This document shows, piece after piece, positions 7,131 through 12,350 of a stretch of 13,289 nt of DNA (positions are counted from its first letter, which is position 1; each line of letters begins with the position of its first letter). A program made the position numbers and the translations under genes. Source of the DNA: Clostridia bacterium (GTDB lineage: Bacteria > Bacillota > Clostridia > Oscillospirales > Ruminococcaceae); the NCBI GenBank assembly GCA_021152595.1, contig JAGKVC010000109.1, positions 1 to 13,289 on the forward strand. The letters run 5' to 3'. The notes below the pieces were generated by a model that had not been told where the DNA came from, did not search any database, and saw only the letters and a list, made by a program, of their open reading frames with translations.

Positions 7131-8006
7131 ATGGAGATTTTAATTATCGGCGGCACGCGCTTTTTCGGCATCCCGATGACAGAGCGTCTGCTGCAAGAGG
7201 GACACAGCATTACAATCGTAACGCGCGGCAGCCGCTGCAATCCGTTCGGAGACCGCGTCCGGCATATTTTATGTGATAAAACAGATGGCGAAAGCGTCCG
7301 GCAGAAGCTCGGCGCAGTGCATTACGATCTGGTGATTGACAAGGTCGCCTATGCCTCGAATGATGTCCGTTCGCTGCTCGGAAATATCCGCTGTGACCGC
7401 TATATGCAGATGTCCTCGTGTGCGGTATATAAGGAGAGTGGCTTGCAGATTCCGGAGCAGGCTTTTGATCCGGCGGCGCATCCGCTCATCTGGATGGACC
7501 GCCCTGCGGATTATGCCGAGGGCAAGCGGCAGGCGGAACGTGCCGCGCTGGAATTCATGCCTGCGGATGCGTGTACATTCGTGCGGTATCCGGTTGTGCT
7601 CGGTCCGCATGATTACACCGGCAGACTGCGCTTTTACGCGGAACATGTTGCCGCGAAGATGCCGATGCGTGTGCAGAATCCGGATGCAGAAGCGTCCTAT
7701 ATCCATGAGAAAGAGGCAGGCGAATTCCTTGCATATCTCGCGGAGCATCCCTGCGCCGGTGCGGTCAACGGCTGCGCTTCGGGGACGGTCTCGCAGCGGA
7801 AAATCCTGTGGTATATGGAGCAGGTGACCGGTCATTCCGCGATTCTTTCTGAGGCTGGCGATCCGGCACCCTATGACGGCAGTGCCGGAGACTGCTCCTA
7901 TGATACCGCAAAGGCTGCGGCGCTTGGCTGCCGCTTTTCCGATCTGCATACATGGCTGCCGGCACTTGCTGAACTGGAAATTTCACAGACGAGAGGAACC
8001 TTATGA
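7131..8006 (+). CDS. NAD-dependent epimerase/dehydratase-like SDR
   Basis: The 291-aa product opens with a Rossmann nucleotide-binding motif, ILIIGGTRFFG (residues 3-13), and has an SDR-type Ser (MQMSSCAVY, Ser95/96) and YxxxK pair (Y128-AEG-K132). That is the extended-SDR epimerase layout, closest in style to bacterial relatives of the CSP41/GalE-like group. RYPVVLGPHDYTGRL and a substrate-binding C-terminal half follow. I chose the ATG at 7131 rather than the in-frame ATG at 7104, because the latter would add nine residues before the beta strand and overlap the amidohydrolase. There is no good ribosome binding site for 7131, and the ATG follows the previous TAA by one base, so translation is probably coupled. 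It overlaps the dus gene by 4 bp. It likely acts on a sugar nucleotide or similar metabolite; the substrate is unknown. Confidence 0.85.
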   Translation: MEILIIGGTRFFGIPMTERLLQEGHSITIVTRGSRCNPFGDRVRHILCDKTDGESVRQKLGAVHYDLVIDKVAYASNDVRSLLGNIRCDRYMQMSSCAVYKESGLQIPEQAFDPAAHPLIWMDRPADYAEGKRQAERAALEFMPADACTFVRYPVVLGPHDYTGRLRFYAEHVAAKMPMRVQNPDAEASYIHEKEAGEFLAYLAEHPCAGAVNGCASGTVSQRKILWYMEQVTGHSAILSEAGDPAPYDGSAGDCSYDTAKAAALGCRFSDLHTWLPALAELEISQTRGTL

Positions 8007-8998
8007 ATACAATCACAATCGCGCGGCAGACCGTGCCGCAGACAGCAGCGCTTGCGCCGATGGCATCCGTTGCCGACACCGCCTACCGCACGCTCTGCGC
8101 GGAACACGGCGCCTGTATGACAACAGGGGAGCTGGTCTCTGCAAAGGGACTCTGCTACGGCAGCAAGGGCAGCGCCGAGCTTTGCCGCATCACAGCTGCT
8201 GAGCGTCCGATGGGCTTGCAGCTCTTTGGCAGTGAGCCGGATTTCATCGCGGAGGCAGTCAGAATGCTGCTGGATTTTCAGCCGGACTGGATCGACCTCA
8301 ATATGGGATGCCCCGTGCCGAAAGTCGTCAATCAGGGGGCAGGCAGCGCCTTGATGAAAACGCCCGAACTCGCGGAGGAATGCCTGAAAGCGGCGGTCAG
8401 ATCGGCAGAGGGAAAGGTCGCTGTGACGGTCAAAATGCGCATCGGCTGGGATGCACAGAGCATCAATGCCGTGGATTTTGCAAAGCGCATGGAAGCCGCC
8501 GGAGCGGAGACAATCGCCGTTCATGCCAGAACGCGCACGCAGTTTTACAGCGGCAATGCAGACTGGTCACAGATTGCGGCGGTCAAGCAGGCGGTTCATG
8601 TTCCCGTGATCGGAAACGGCGATATCACATGCGGTGCGGATGCGGTGCGGATGTACCGCGAAACAGGCTGCGATCTGGTCATGGTCGGCAGGGCGAGCTA
8701 CGGCAATCCGTGGATCTTTGAGGAGATTATTCATGCACTGGACGGCTCGCCGTTTACACCGCCCGATGTCGAAGCGCGGCTCCGCGAAATGCTCCGGCAT
8801 ATGCGCATGATCCTCGACAACAGCGAAAAATCCGAGCAGCTTGCGATGCGTGAGGCGCGCAAGCATGCGCTCTGGTATCTCCGCGGATATCCCGGCGCGG
8901 CGGCATTCCGTGCGCGCTCTGCCGGTCTCTGCACCTATGCCGATGCGGAAGCGCTTGCCGCGGATTATCTTGCATACCGTGCGTCAAAGAGCAAGTAG
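8003..8998 (+). CDS. dusB: tRNA-dihydrouridine synthase, DusB type
   Basis: The 331-aa flavoprotein reduces uridines in the tRNA D-loop region to dihydrouridine using FMN and NADPH. Family hallmarks are in order: LAPMASVADTAYRTLC, the GELVSAKGL segment, LQLFGSEPD, the signature DLNMGCPVPKVVNQGAGSAL with catalytic Cys103, VTVKMRIGW with Lys144, AVHARTRTQFYSG with His174, and VIGNGDI followed by MVGRASYGNPWIF for FMN phosphate binding. Length and order are typical for DusB. The start is ATG in an ATGA overlap with the SDR gene, behind GAGAGGAA. The enzyme is housekeeping; its placement after metabolic genes looks like a shared transcript rather than a shared pathway. A strong terminator follows. 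Confidence 0.95.
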   Translation: MNTITIARQTVPQTAALAPMASVADTAYRTLCAEHGACMTTGELVSAKGLCYGSKGSAELCRITAAERPMGLQLFGSEPDFIAEAVRMLLDFQPDWIDLNMGCPVPKVVNQGAGSALMKTPELAEECLKAAVRSAEGKVAVTVKMRIGWDAQSINAVDFAKRMEAAGAETIAVHARTRTQFYSGNADWSQIAAVKQAVHVPVIGNGDITCGADAVRMYRETGCDLVMVGRASYGNPWIFEEIIHALDGSPFTPPDVEARLREMLRHMRMILDNSEKSEQLAMREARKHALWYLRGYPGAAAFRARSAGLCTYADAEALAADYLAYRASKSK

Positions 8999-9013
8999 AA
9001 GAGAGCAGCAGGA

Positions 9014-9071
9014 GGCAGAAAGGAAGCAGATGAACAGTTGACTGTGCATCGCCTTTCTGCCCCTTATTTTT
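9014..9071 (+). terminator. Intrinsic terminator after dusB
   Basis: A perfect 10-bp outer stem (ggcagaaagg at 9014-9023 with cctttctgcc at 9052-9061) encloses a second pairing (atg-acag/ctgt-cat around 9030-9049, loop ttga). It is followed by a T-rich tract, ccttatttttat. It separates the dus operon from the sigma-factor operon. Confidence 0.88.
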
Positions 9072-9074
9072 ATA

Positions 9075-9103
9075 TGTGACCGATCCGCGGTTTTTTCCGT
9101 CTA
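9075..9103 (+). promoter_or_regulatory. Candidate ECF-type promoter upstream of the sigma operon
   Basis: TGTGAC (9075-9080), a 17-base spacer containing a T-tract, and CGTCTA (9098-9103). The AAC/GAC-type -35 with a CGTC-type -10 is characteristic of promoters read by extracytoplasmic-function sigma factors, as in the Bacillus SigX/SigW regulons. No sigma-A promoter is visible in the 75 bases before the gene. It fits autoregulation by the sigma factor encoded downstream, inferred from pattern only. Confidence 0.5.
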
Positions 9104-9146
9104 TGGGAATGAAGCGGGAAATCAAGCAGCAAAGGAGGCGATTCTC

Positions 9147-9707
9147 ATGCCGGCAGACAGCGATCTCATTGAAATGTTTGAATCTCGTGAAGAACAGGCA
9201 ATCGCGCAGACACAGACGCGCTACGGCGGCTTCTGCTACAGCATAGCCTACCGGATTCTCGGCAGTCCGCAGGATGCGGAGGAGTGCGTCAATGATGCGC
9301 TGCTGCATCTCTGGAATGCGATTCCGCCTGCGAAACCAAAGAGCTTCCGCGCGTTTCTCATTACCATGACGCGGCGGCTCGCGCTCGACCGGAAGGAGCA
9401 TCATCAGGCTGCAAAGCGCGGCGGTTCCGAGACGGAAACCTCGCTCGATGCCCTGCCCGATGTTCTGCCGGCTGCGGATGATACTGCGCTGGCTGCCGAG
9501 CAGCGGGTGCTGAAGGAGGCGCTCGGGCGGTTTCTTAGCGATCTGCCGCAGGAGACGCGCATCATCTTCATTGAGCATTACTGGATGATGCTCAGCGTCC
9601 GCGAGATCGCAGAGGAACATCAGATGGGCGTCAGCGCCGTCAAAATGACACTCCTGCGCACGCGAAAAAAGCTCGGGATATTTCTGAGAGAGGAGGATCT
9701 GCTGTGA
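9147..9707 (+). CDS. ECF RNA polymerase sigma factor
   Basis: The 186-aa product has the two-domain ECF layout. Region 2 is at about residues 15-85: a core-binding helix with AYRILGSPQDAEECVNDALL, then LWNAIPP and FRAFLITMTRRLALD for -10 recognition. After a linker, region 4 is at about 125-180: LGRFLSDLPQETRIIFIEHY, then the helix-turn-helix LSVREIAEEHQMGVSAVKMT and LLRTRKKL. It directs RNA polymerase to a dedicated promoter set, normally held inactive by a membrane partner. The start is fixed by AAAGGAGG eight bases upstream. Its TGA overlaps the GTG start of the next gene by 4 bp (GTGA), and that gene encodes a single-pass membrane protein with a cytoplasmic N-terminus, the usual place for its anti-sigma factor. 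Confidence 0.93.
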   Translation: MPADSDLIEMFESREEQAIAQTQTRYGGFCYSIAYRILGSPQDAEECVNDALLHLWNAIPPAKPKSFRAFLITMTRRLALDRKEHHQAAKRGGSETETSLDALPDVLPAADDTALAAEQRVLKEALGRFLSDLPQETRIIFIEHYWMMLSVREIAEEHQMGVSAVKMTLLRTRKKLGIFLREEDLL

Positions 9708-11035
9708 ATGATACACAAGTGAATGCGCTGATGCAGCTTGTTCCTGAGCGCTTTCTGGATGAAGCGATGGATTATCATGTAGCACATGCGCCGAAAGAGC
9801 TGTTCATGCCGTCAGCAGCAAAGAAAACTGTTCCGCGGCGGATGCTCTGGATCGCAGCGCCGGTCAGTGCGGCGGCGTGTCTGGCGGCGGTGATCGGGCT
9901 TTGCTATGTGATCGGGACAAGACAGCCGGAGCGTCCGGTCGAATCGCTGCAAAATGAGATCATTGAGGAGCAGCCGTCCGCCGTGACTGGTACAACATCT
10001 TCCGAAACCGATGCACCGCGCAGCACCGCAGTCACGACACATACAGAGACAAAATCCGCAGCCGTTACGGTGACAAGCATCGTCAGCGGTACTGCGGCAC
10101 AGTCCGGTATCTCCGAGGAGCCTGCTGCAACTGCGGCAGAAACGGCAATGCAGATCCCCGCGTCCGATGTGCAGACAGAAGCCGGACAGCCTGCCGCGCA
10201 GACTGAGACCGAACCGCTCCCGACGATCGCAGGGCGCCCATATGATCCGGAGATTGTGGCAAAATACCGGTACGGGGATGTCAACATGGACGGAGAAATC
10301 ACGGCGGAGGATTGCCAGCTTGTTTTCCGCGAATATGCGAATGTTGTGCAGTACGGCGGCGAAAGTGAGCTGACACCCGAGCAGCTTGTGCTTGCGGATA
10401 TTGTGGCGGATAACCGCGTTCCGCTGCCGTATTATCGTGATACGCTGAATTTTGGTTCCTCATTCAAGTCAGAAGTCCCGACAGATTATCCCGTTTCCTT
10501 TGCTGAAATGTTTGTATTTCTACAATGCTTTGTAAAAATTATTAATCGTAACGATATCAGTCATATTCCTTTGGAGGAACTCGGAAAACATGCGCTGATA
10601 GTACGTGATGAATCAACCCGTGCTCTGACGCTCACGTATGATATGAACTGGCGGTACATCGACGAATCGGAGGAGACGGTTTCTGTTCCGGTGCTCGGGT
10701 CGCTTCCGGTTTACAATGACGATCTGATTCTCTATGGCTATGACTGTCCGGCAGATGAGCAGTATTTGTATTACCGTTCCGGCGGGCGGTATATGCAGGT
10801 GCAGGTGACGGCGGATACGGGCAGCAGACCGGATACAGAGCCGCTTTCGGTCACGCTGCCTGATCGGGAGCTGACAGTTGATGCATGGTATTCCGACTCG
10901 ACGAAATGGGAATATTACCCGACAGTGAACTGGTATCTGGACGGAAAATACTATCATGCATCCTGTTTCCTTTTTGAATCTGAGGACGAAATCCTTGCGC
11001 TGCTGCCGCGGCTGATCGGCAGCACAATCGGATGA
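9704..11035 (+). CDS. Putative membrane anti-sigma factor with extracellular dockerin-like module
   Basis: The 443-aa product starts at GTG behind AGGAGG and overlaps the sigma gene by 4 bp. Residues 1-46 are a short helical cytoplasmic segment (ALMQLVPERFLDEAMDYHV) resembling the zinc-free anti-sigma N-termini of clostridial ECF partners; no HxxxCxxC zinc motif is present. One membrane helix spans ~47-71. A Thr/Ala/Glu-rich extracellular linker (~75-175) leads to a dockerin-like module. Its first calcium loop is canonical (D192, N194, D196, T200, D203 in GDVNMDGEITAEDC). The second is interrupted: after ADIVADN come about 25 extra residues before a helix VSFAEMFVFLQCF. The C-terminal ~150 residues are beta-rich and end in a segment resembling DUF4367-type domains (WYLDGKYYHASCFLF, then an acidic helix). 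Inferred role: hold the sigma factor until an extracellular signal is sensed. Confidence 0.78.
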   Translation: MNDTQVNALMQLVPERFLDEAMDYHVAHAPKELFMPSAAKKTVPRRMLWIAAPVSAAACLAAVIGLCYVIGTRQPERPVESLQNEIIEEQPSAVTGTTSSETDAPRSTAVTTHTETKSAAVTVTSIVSGTAAQSGISEEPAATAAETAMQIPASDVQTEAGQPAAQTETEPLPTIAGRPYDPEIVAKYRYGDVNMDGEITAEDCQLVFREYANVVQYGGESELTPEQLVLADIVADNRVPLPYYRDTLNFGSSFKSEVPTDYPVSFAEMFVFLQCFVKIINRNDISHIPLEELGKHALIVRDESTRALTLTYDMNWRYIDESEETVSVPVLGSLPVYNDDLILYGYDCPADEQYLYYRSGGRYMQVQVTADTGSRPDTEPLSVTLPDRELTVDAWYSDSTKWEYYPTVNWYLDGKYYHASCFLFESEDEILALLPRLIGSTIG

Positions 11036-11052
11036 AAAAGGAGGTCTTCTAT

Positions 11053-11451
11053 ATGAAAAAGAAACTGTTTGCCGCGCTCGCCGCAGGTACAATGCTCTGC
11101 GGCATGCTGACAGCGCCCGTCTCTGCGGCGGAGACGAACTATCAAATGGGCGATGTCAATATGGACGGCGCTGTGGATGTTGCAGATGCGCAGATGACAT
11201 TGCAGGAATATGTCATGCTTGTACTTTGTCGTCGCGCAGAGGGGAGCCTGACACAGGAGCAGCGGCAGCTTGCTTTGGTTATCCCAAAGGAATACCGGGG
11301 GCTGGAAAAATTTATAACGGATGATAACAGTGCTTTGCTGCCCTGTGCGCAAACCATTTTGAGCTATTACACAGCCACATTAGCAGATTCTTCACTCAAA
11401 GAAAACGGCATTTCTGTCTGGGTGGAGGAGATGTATCGGAAAATAGGGTAA
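11053..11451 (+). CDS. Small secreted dockerin-like protein, paralog 1
   Basis: The 132-aa product has a signal peptide (KKK, hydrophobic core, cleavage after APVSA) and then a mature protein starting near AETNYQMGDVNMDG. The first dockerin loop is complete (D, N, D, D, D at positions 1, 3, 5, 9, 12 of DVNMDGAVDVAD) with its helix AQMTLQEYVMLVL. After SLTQEQRQ the expected second loop is replaced by a longer stretch (ALVIPKEYRGLEKFITDDN), followed by a helix CAQTILSYYTATL and an unrelated tail. I use the ATG at 11053, not the in-frame ATG at 11032, because AAGGAGG lies 8 bases before 11053 and the signal peptide begins there. It follows the anti-sigma-like gene by 17 bases. There is no catalytic domain, so a binding, adaptor or competitor role is most plausible. 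Confidence 0.8.
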   Translation: MKKKLFAALAAGTMLCGMLTAPVSAAETNYQMGDVNMDGAVDVADAQMTLQEYVMLVLCRRAEGSLTQEQRQLALVIPKEYRGLEKFITDDNSALLPCAQTILSYYTATLADSSLKENGISVWVEEMYRKIG

Positions 11452-11490
11452 TTGAGCGGACTTTGATTACAACGCAAGGAGGTCTTTCAT

Positions 11491-11946
11491 ATGAAAAAGA
11501 AACTGTTTGCCGCGATCGCCGCAGGAACAATGCTTTGCGGCAGGCTGACAGCGCCCGTCTCTGCGGCGGAGACAAGCTATCAGATGGGCGATGTCAATAT
11601 GGACGGCGCTGTGGATACTGCTGATGCACAGATTGTTTTAGTTGATTATACACAGCTTATATGCCGAAAAAAGGGGATTCTTACTGACGAACAGCGAATT
11701 CTTGGAAATGTTGACGGCGTAACAGAATTCACGAGAAGCGGCAATATTGAAATCAAAGCAAGCATATGTGATGCACAAATGCTTCTGAGATACTATGTTG
11801 TCAGGTTGAGCAAGTCTGATATGACACTGGAGGAAGTTGTCGGCAGAACATTTGAAGCAGAGCAGGCATATCTGGAAACGCTTGAAAGATATCGCTTTTA
11901 TTATGATGAGGAAATCGAGCGCTTTGTGGCGGAAGAAAGGAAATGA
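11491..11946 (+). CDS. Small secreted dockerin-like protein, paralog 2
   Basis: The 151-aa product has almost the same signal peptide as its neighbours, with Arg for Met in CGRLTAPVSA. The first dockerin loop is intact (DVNMDGAVDTAD, then AQIVLVDYTQLI). The second half begins GNVDGVTEFTRSGNIEIKAS, where a canonical loop would read like ADVDGDG plus a few residues. It is expanded but still leads into a good dockerin helix, CDAQMLLRYYVVRL. A charged helical tail (SDMTLEEVVG, then Glu/Tyr/Arg-rich sequence to the end) follows and is longest in this copy. AAGGAGG lies 9 bases before ATG. The second half is visibly richer in A/T than the first. The next gene starts at, or six bases after, its stop codon. 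Function is unknown; secretion and a protein-binding module are what can be supported. Confidence 0.8.
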   Translation: MKKKLFAAIAAGTMLCGRLTAPVSAAETSYQMGDVNMDGAVDTADAQIVLVDYTQLICRKKGILTDEQRILGNVDGVTEFTRSGNIEIKASICDAQMLLRYYVVRLSKSDMTLEEVVGRTFEAEQAYLETLERYRFYYDEEIERFVAEERK

Positions 11947-11951
11947 GGAGT

Positions 11952-12209
11952 ATGAAAAAGAAACTGTTTGCCGCGATCGCCGCAGGAACAATGCTCTGCG
12001 GCATGCTGACAGCGCCCGTCTCTGCGGCGGAGACGAACTATCAAATGGGCGATGTCAATATGGACGGCGCTGTGGCGATTGCGTGGGCAAGAGGCAGGAT
12101 TGACACACCGATTTCGGTTGTGGATGCGCAGATTCTCCTGATTTATTATACCAGACACATGTCACGTCCTGATTTGACACTTGAAGATGTGCTGACCGAG
12201 AAATATTAA
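11952..12209 (+). CDS. Small secreted dockerin-derived protein, paralog 3 (shortened)
   Basis: The 85-aa product has the same signal peptide, followed by NYQMGDVNMDGAV. The first loop then breaks: AIAWARGRIDTPIS replaces the residues that would supply ligands 9 and 12. The sequence rejoins a dockerin helix, VVDAQILLIYYTRHM, whose tail SRPDLTLEDVL aligns with the second half of paralog 2. It therefore looks like a first loop joined to a second helix, with the middle of the module lost. The start is chosen by alignment to the paralogs: ATG 11952 has AAAGG about 11 bases upstream and GAGGAG too close. ATG 11943, three codons earlier and overlapping the previous stop as ATGA, is also possible. 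It may be a decaying copy or a minimal single-helix ligand. It is the last gene of the operon. Confidence 0.7.
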   Translation: MKKKLFAAIAAGTMLCGMLTAPVSAAETNYQMGDVNMDGAVAIAWARGRIDTPISVVDAQILLIYYTRHMSRPDLTLEDVLTEKY

Positions 12210-12230
12210 GTGATTTTTCGCAGAATACAG

Positions 12231-12265
12231 AAACAGCCGCGGAGCGAGATGTTCCGCGGCTGTTT
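12231..12265. terminator. Intrinsic terminator closing the sigma/dockerin operon
   Basis: A perfect 13-bp stem (aaacagccgcgga with tccgcggctgttt) has a 9-base loop, with the T-tract forming part of the 3' arm. It lies 21 bases after the stop of paralog 3. Its symmetry (AAA on the left, TTT on the right) lets it act on the opposing strand too. The stem core AGCCGCGGA/TCCGCGGCT is the same as in the terminator at 4153-4186. Confidence 0.88.
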
Positions 12266-12308
12266 GTATCCCTTGCTGAAAGCAAAGTCAGGGAGAATGG
12301 AAGCTGCC

Positions 12309-12343
12309 GCCGCATCTGAACGTGCTGAACTGACGGGTGCGGC
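12309..12343 (-). terminator. Possible weak terminator after the diguanylate cyclase gene
   Basis: gccgca (12309-12314) pairs with tgcggc (12338-12343), with possible outward extension gaag/cttc across a bulge. It starts 7 bases past the stop on the minus strand but has no real T-tract. The symmetric 12231-12265 hairpin further on may do the actual termination. Confidence 0.3.
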
Positions 12344-12350
12344 TTCTGTT

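Larger units (their letters stand above)
11053..12074 (+). repeat. Three direct repeats of the signal-peptide/first-loop cassette
   Basis: The starts of the three tandem small genes are nearly identical DNA: units at 11053-11193, 11491-11631 and 11952-12074. By hand count, units 1 and 3 differ at 2 positions over 123 bases, and units 2 and 3 at 5. The ribosome binding sites of the first two copies also match (aaggaggtctt). Similarity ends abruptly just after the first dockerin loop. Confidence 0.85.

Noticed and set aside
6521..7240. 239-aa minus-strand frame
   Set aside because: It is antisense to the amidohydrolase and the start of the SDR, both of which have clear catalytic motifs.
9030..9041. 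Tiny ATG...TGA frame in the gap before the sigma gene
   Set aside because: It lies inside the terminator hairpin and is only three codons long.
8754..9785. 343-aa minus-strand frame
   Set aside because: It runs across the end of dusB, a strong terminator and the whole sigma gene; composition is Arg/His/Cys-rich shadow sequence with no domain.
11032..11052. Earlier ATG for paralog 1
   Set aside because: Its seven added residues come from reading the ribosome binding site itself, and the other two paralogs start at the MKKKLF position.
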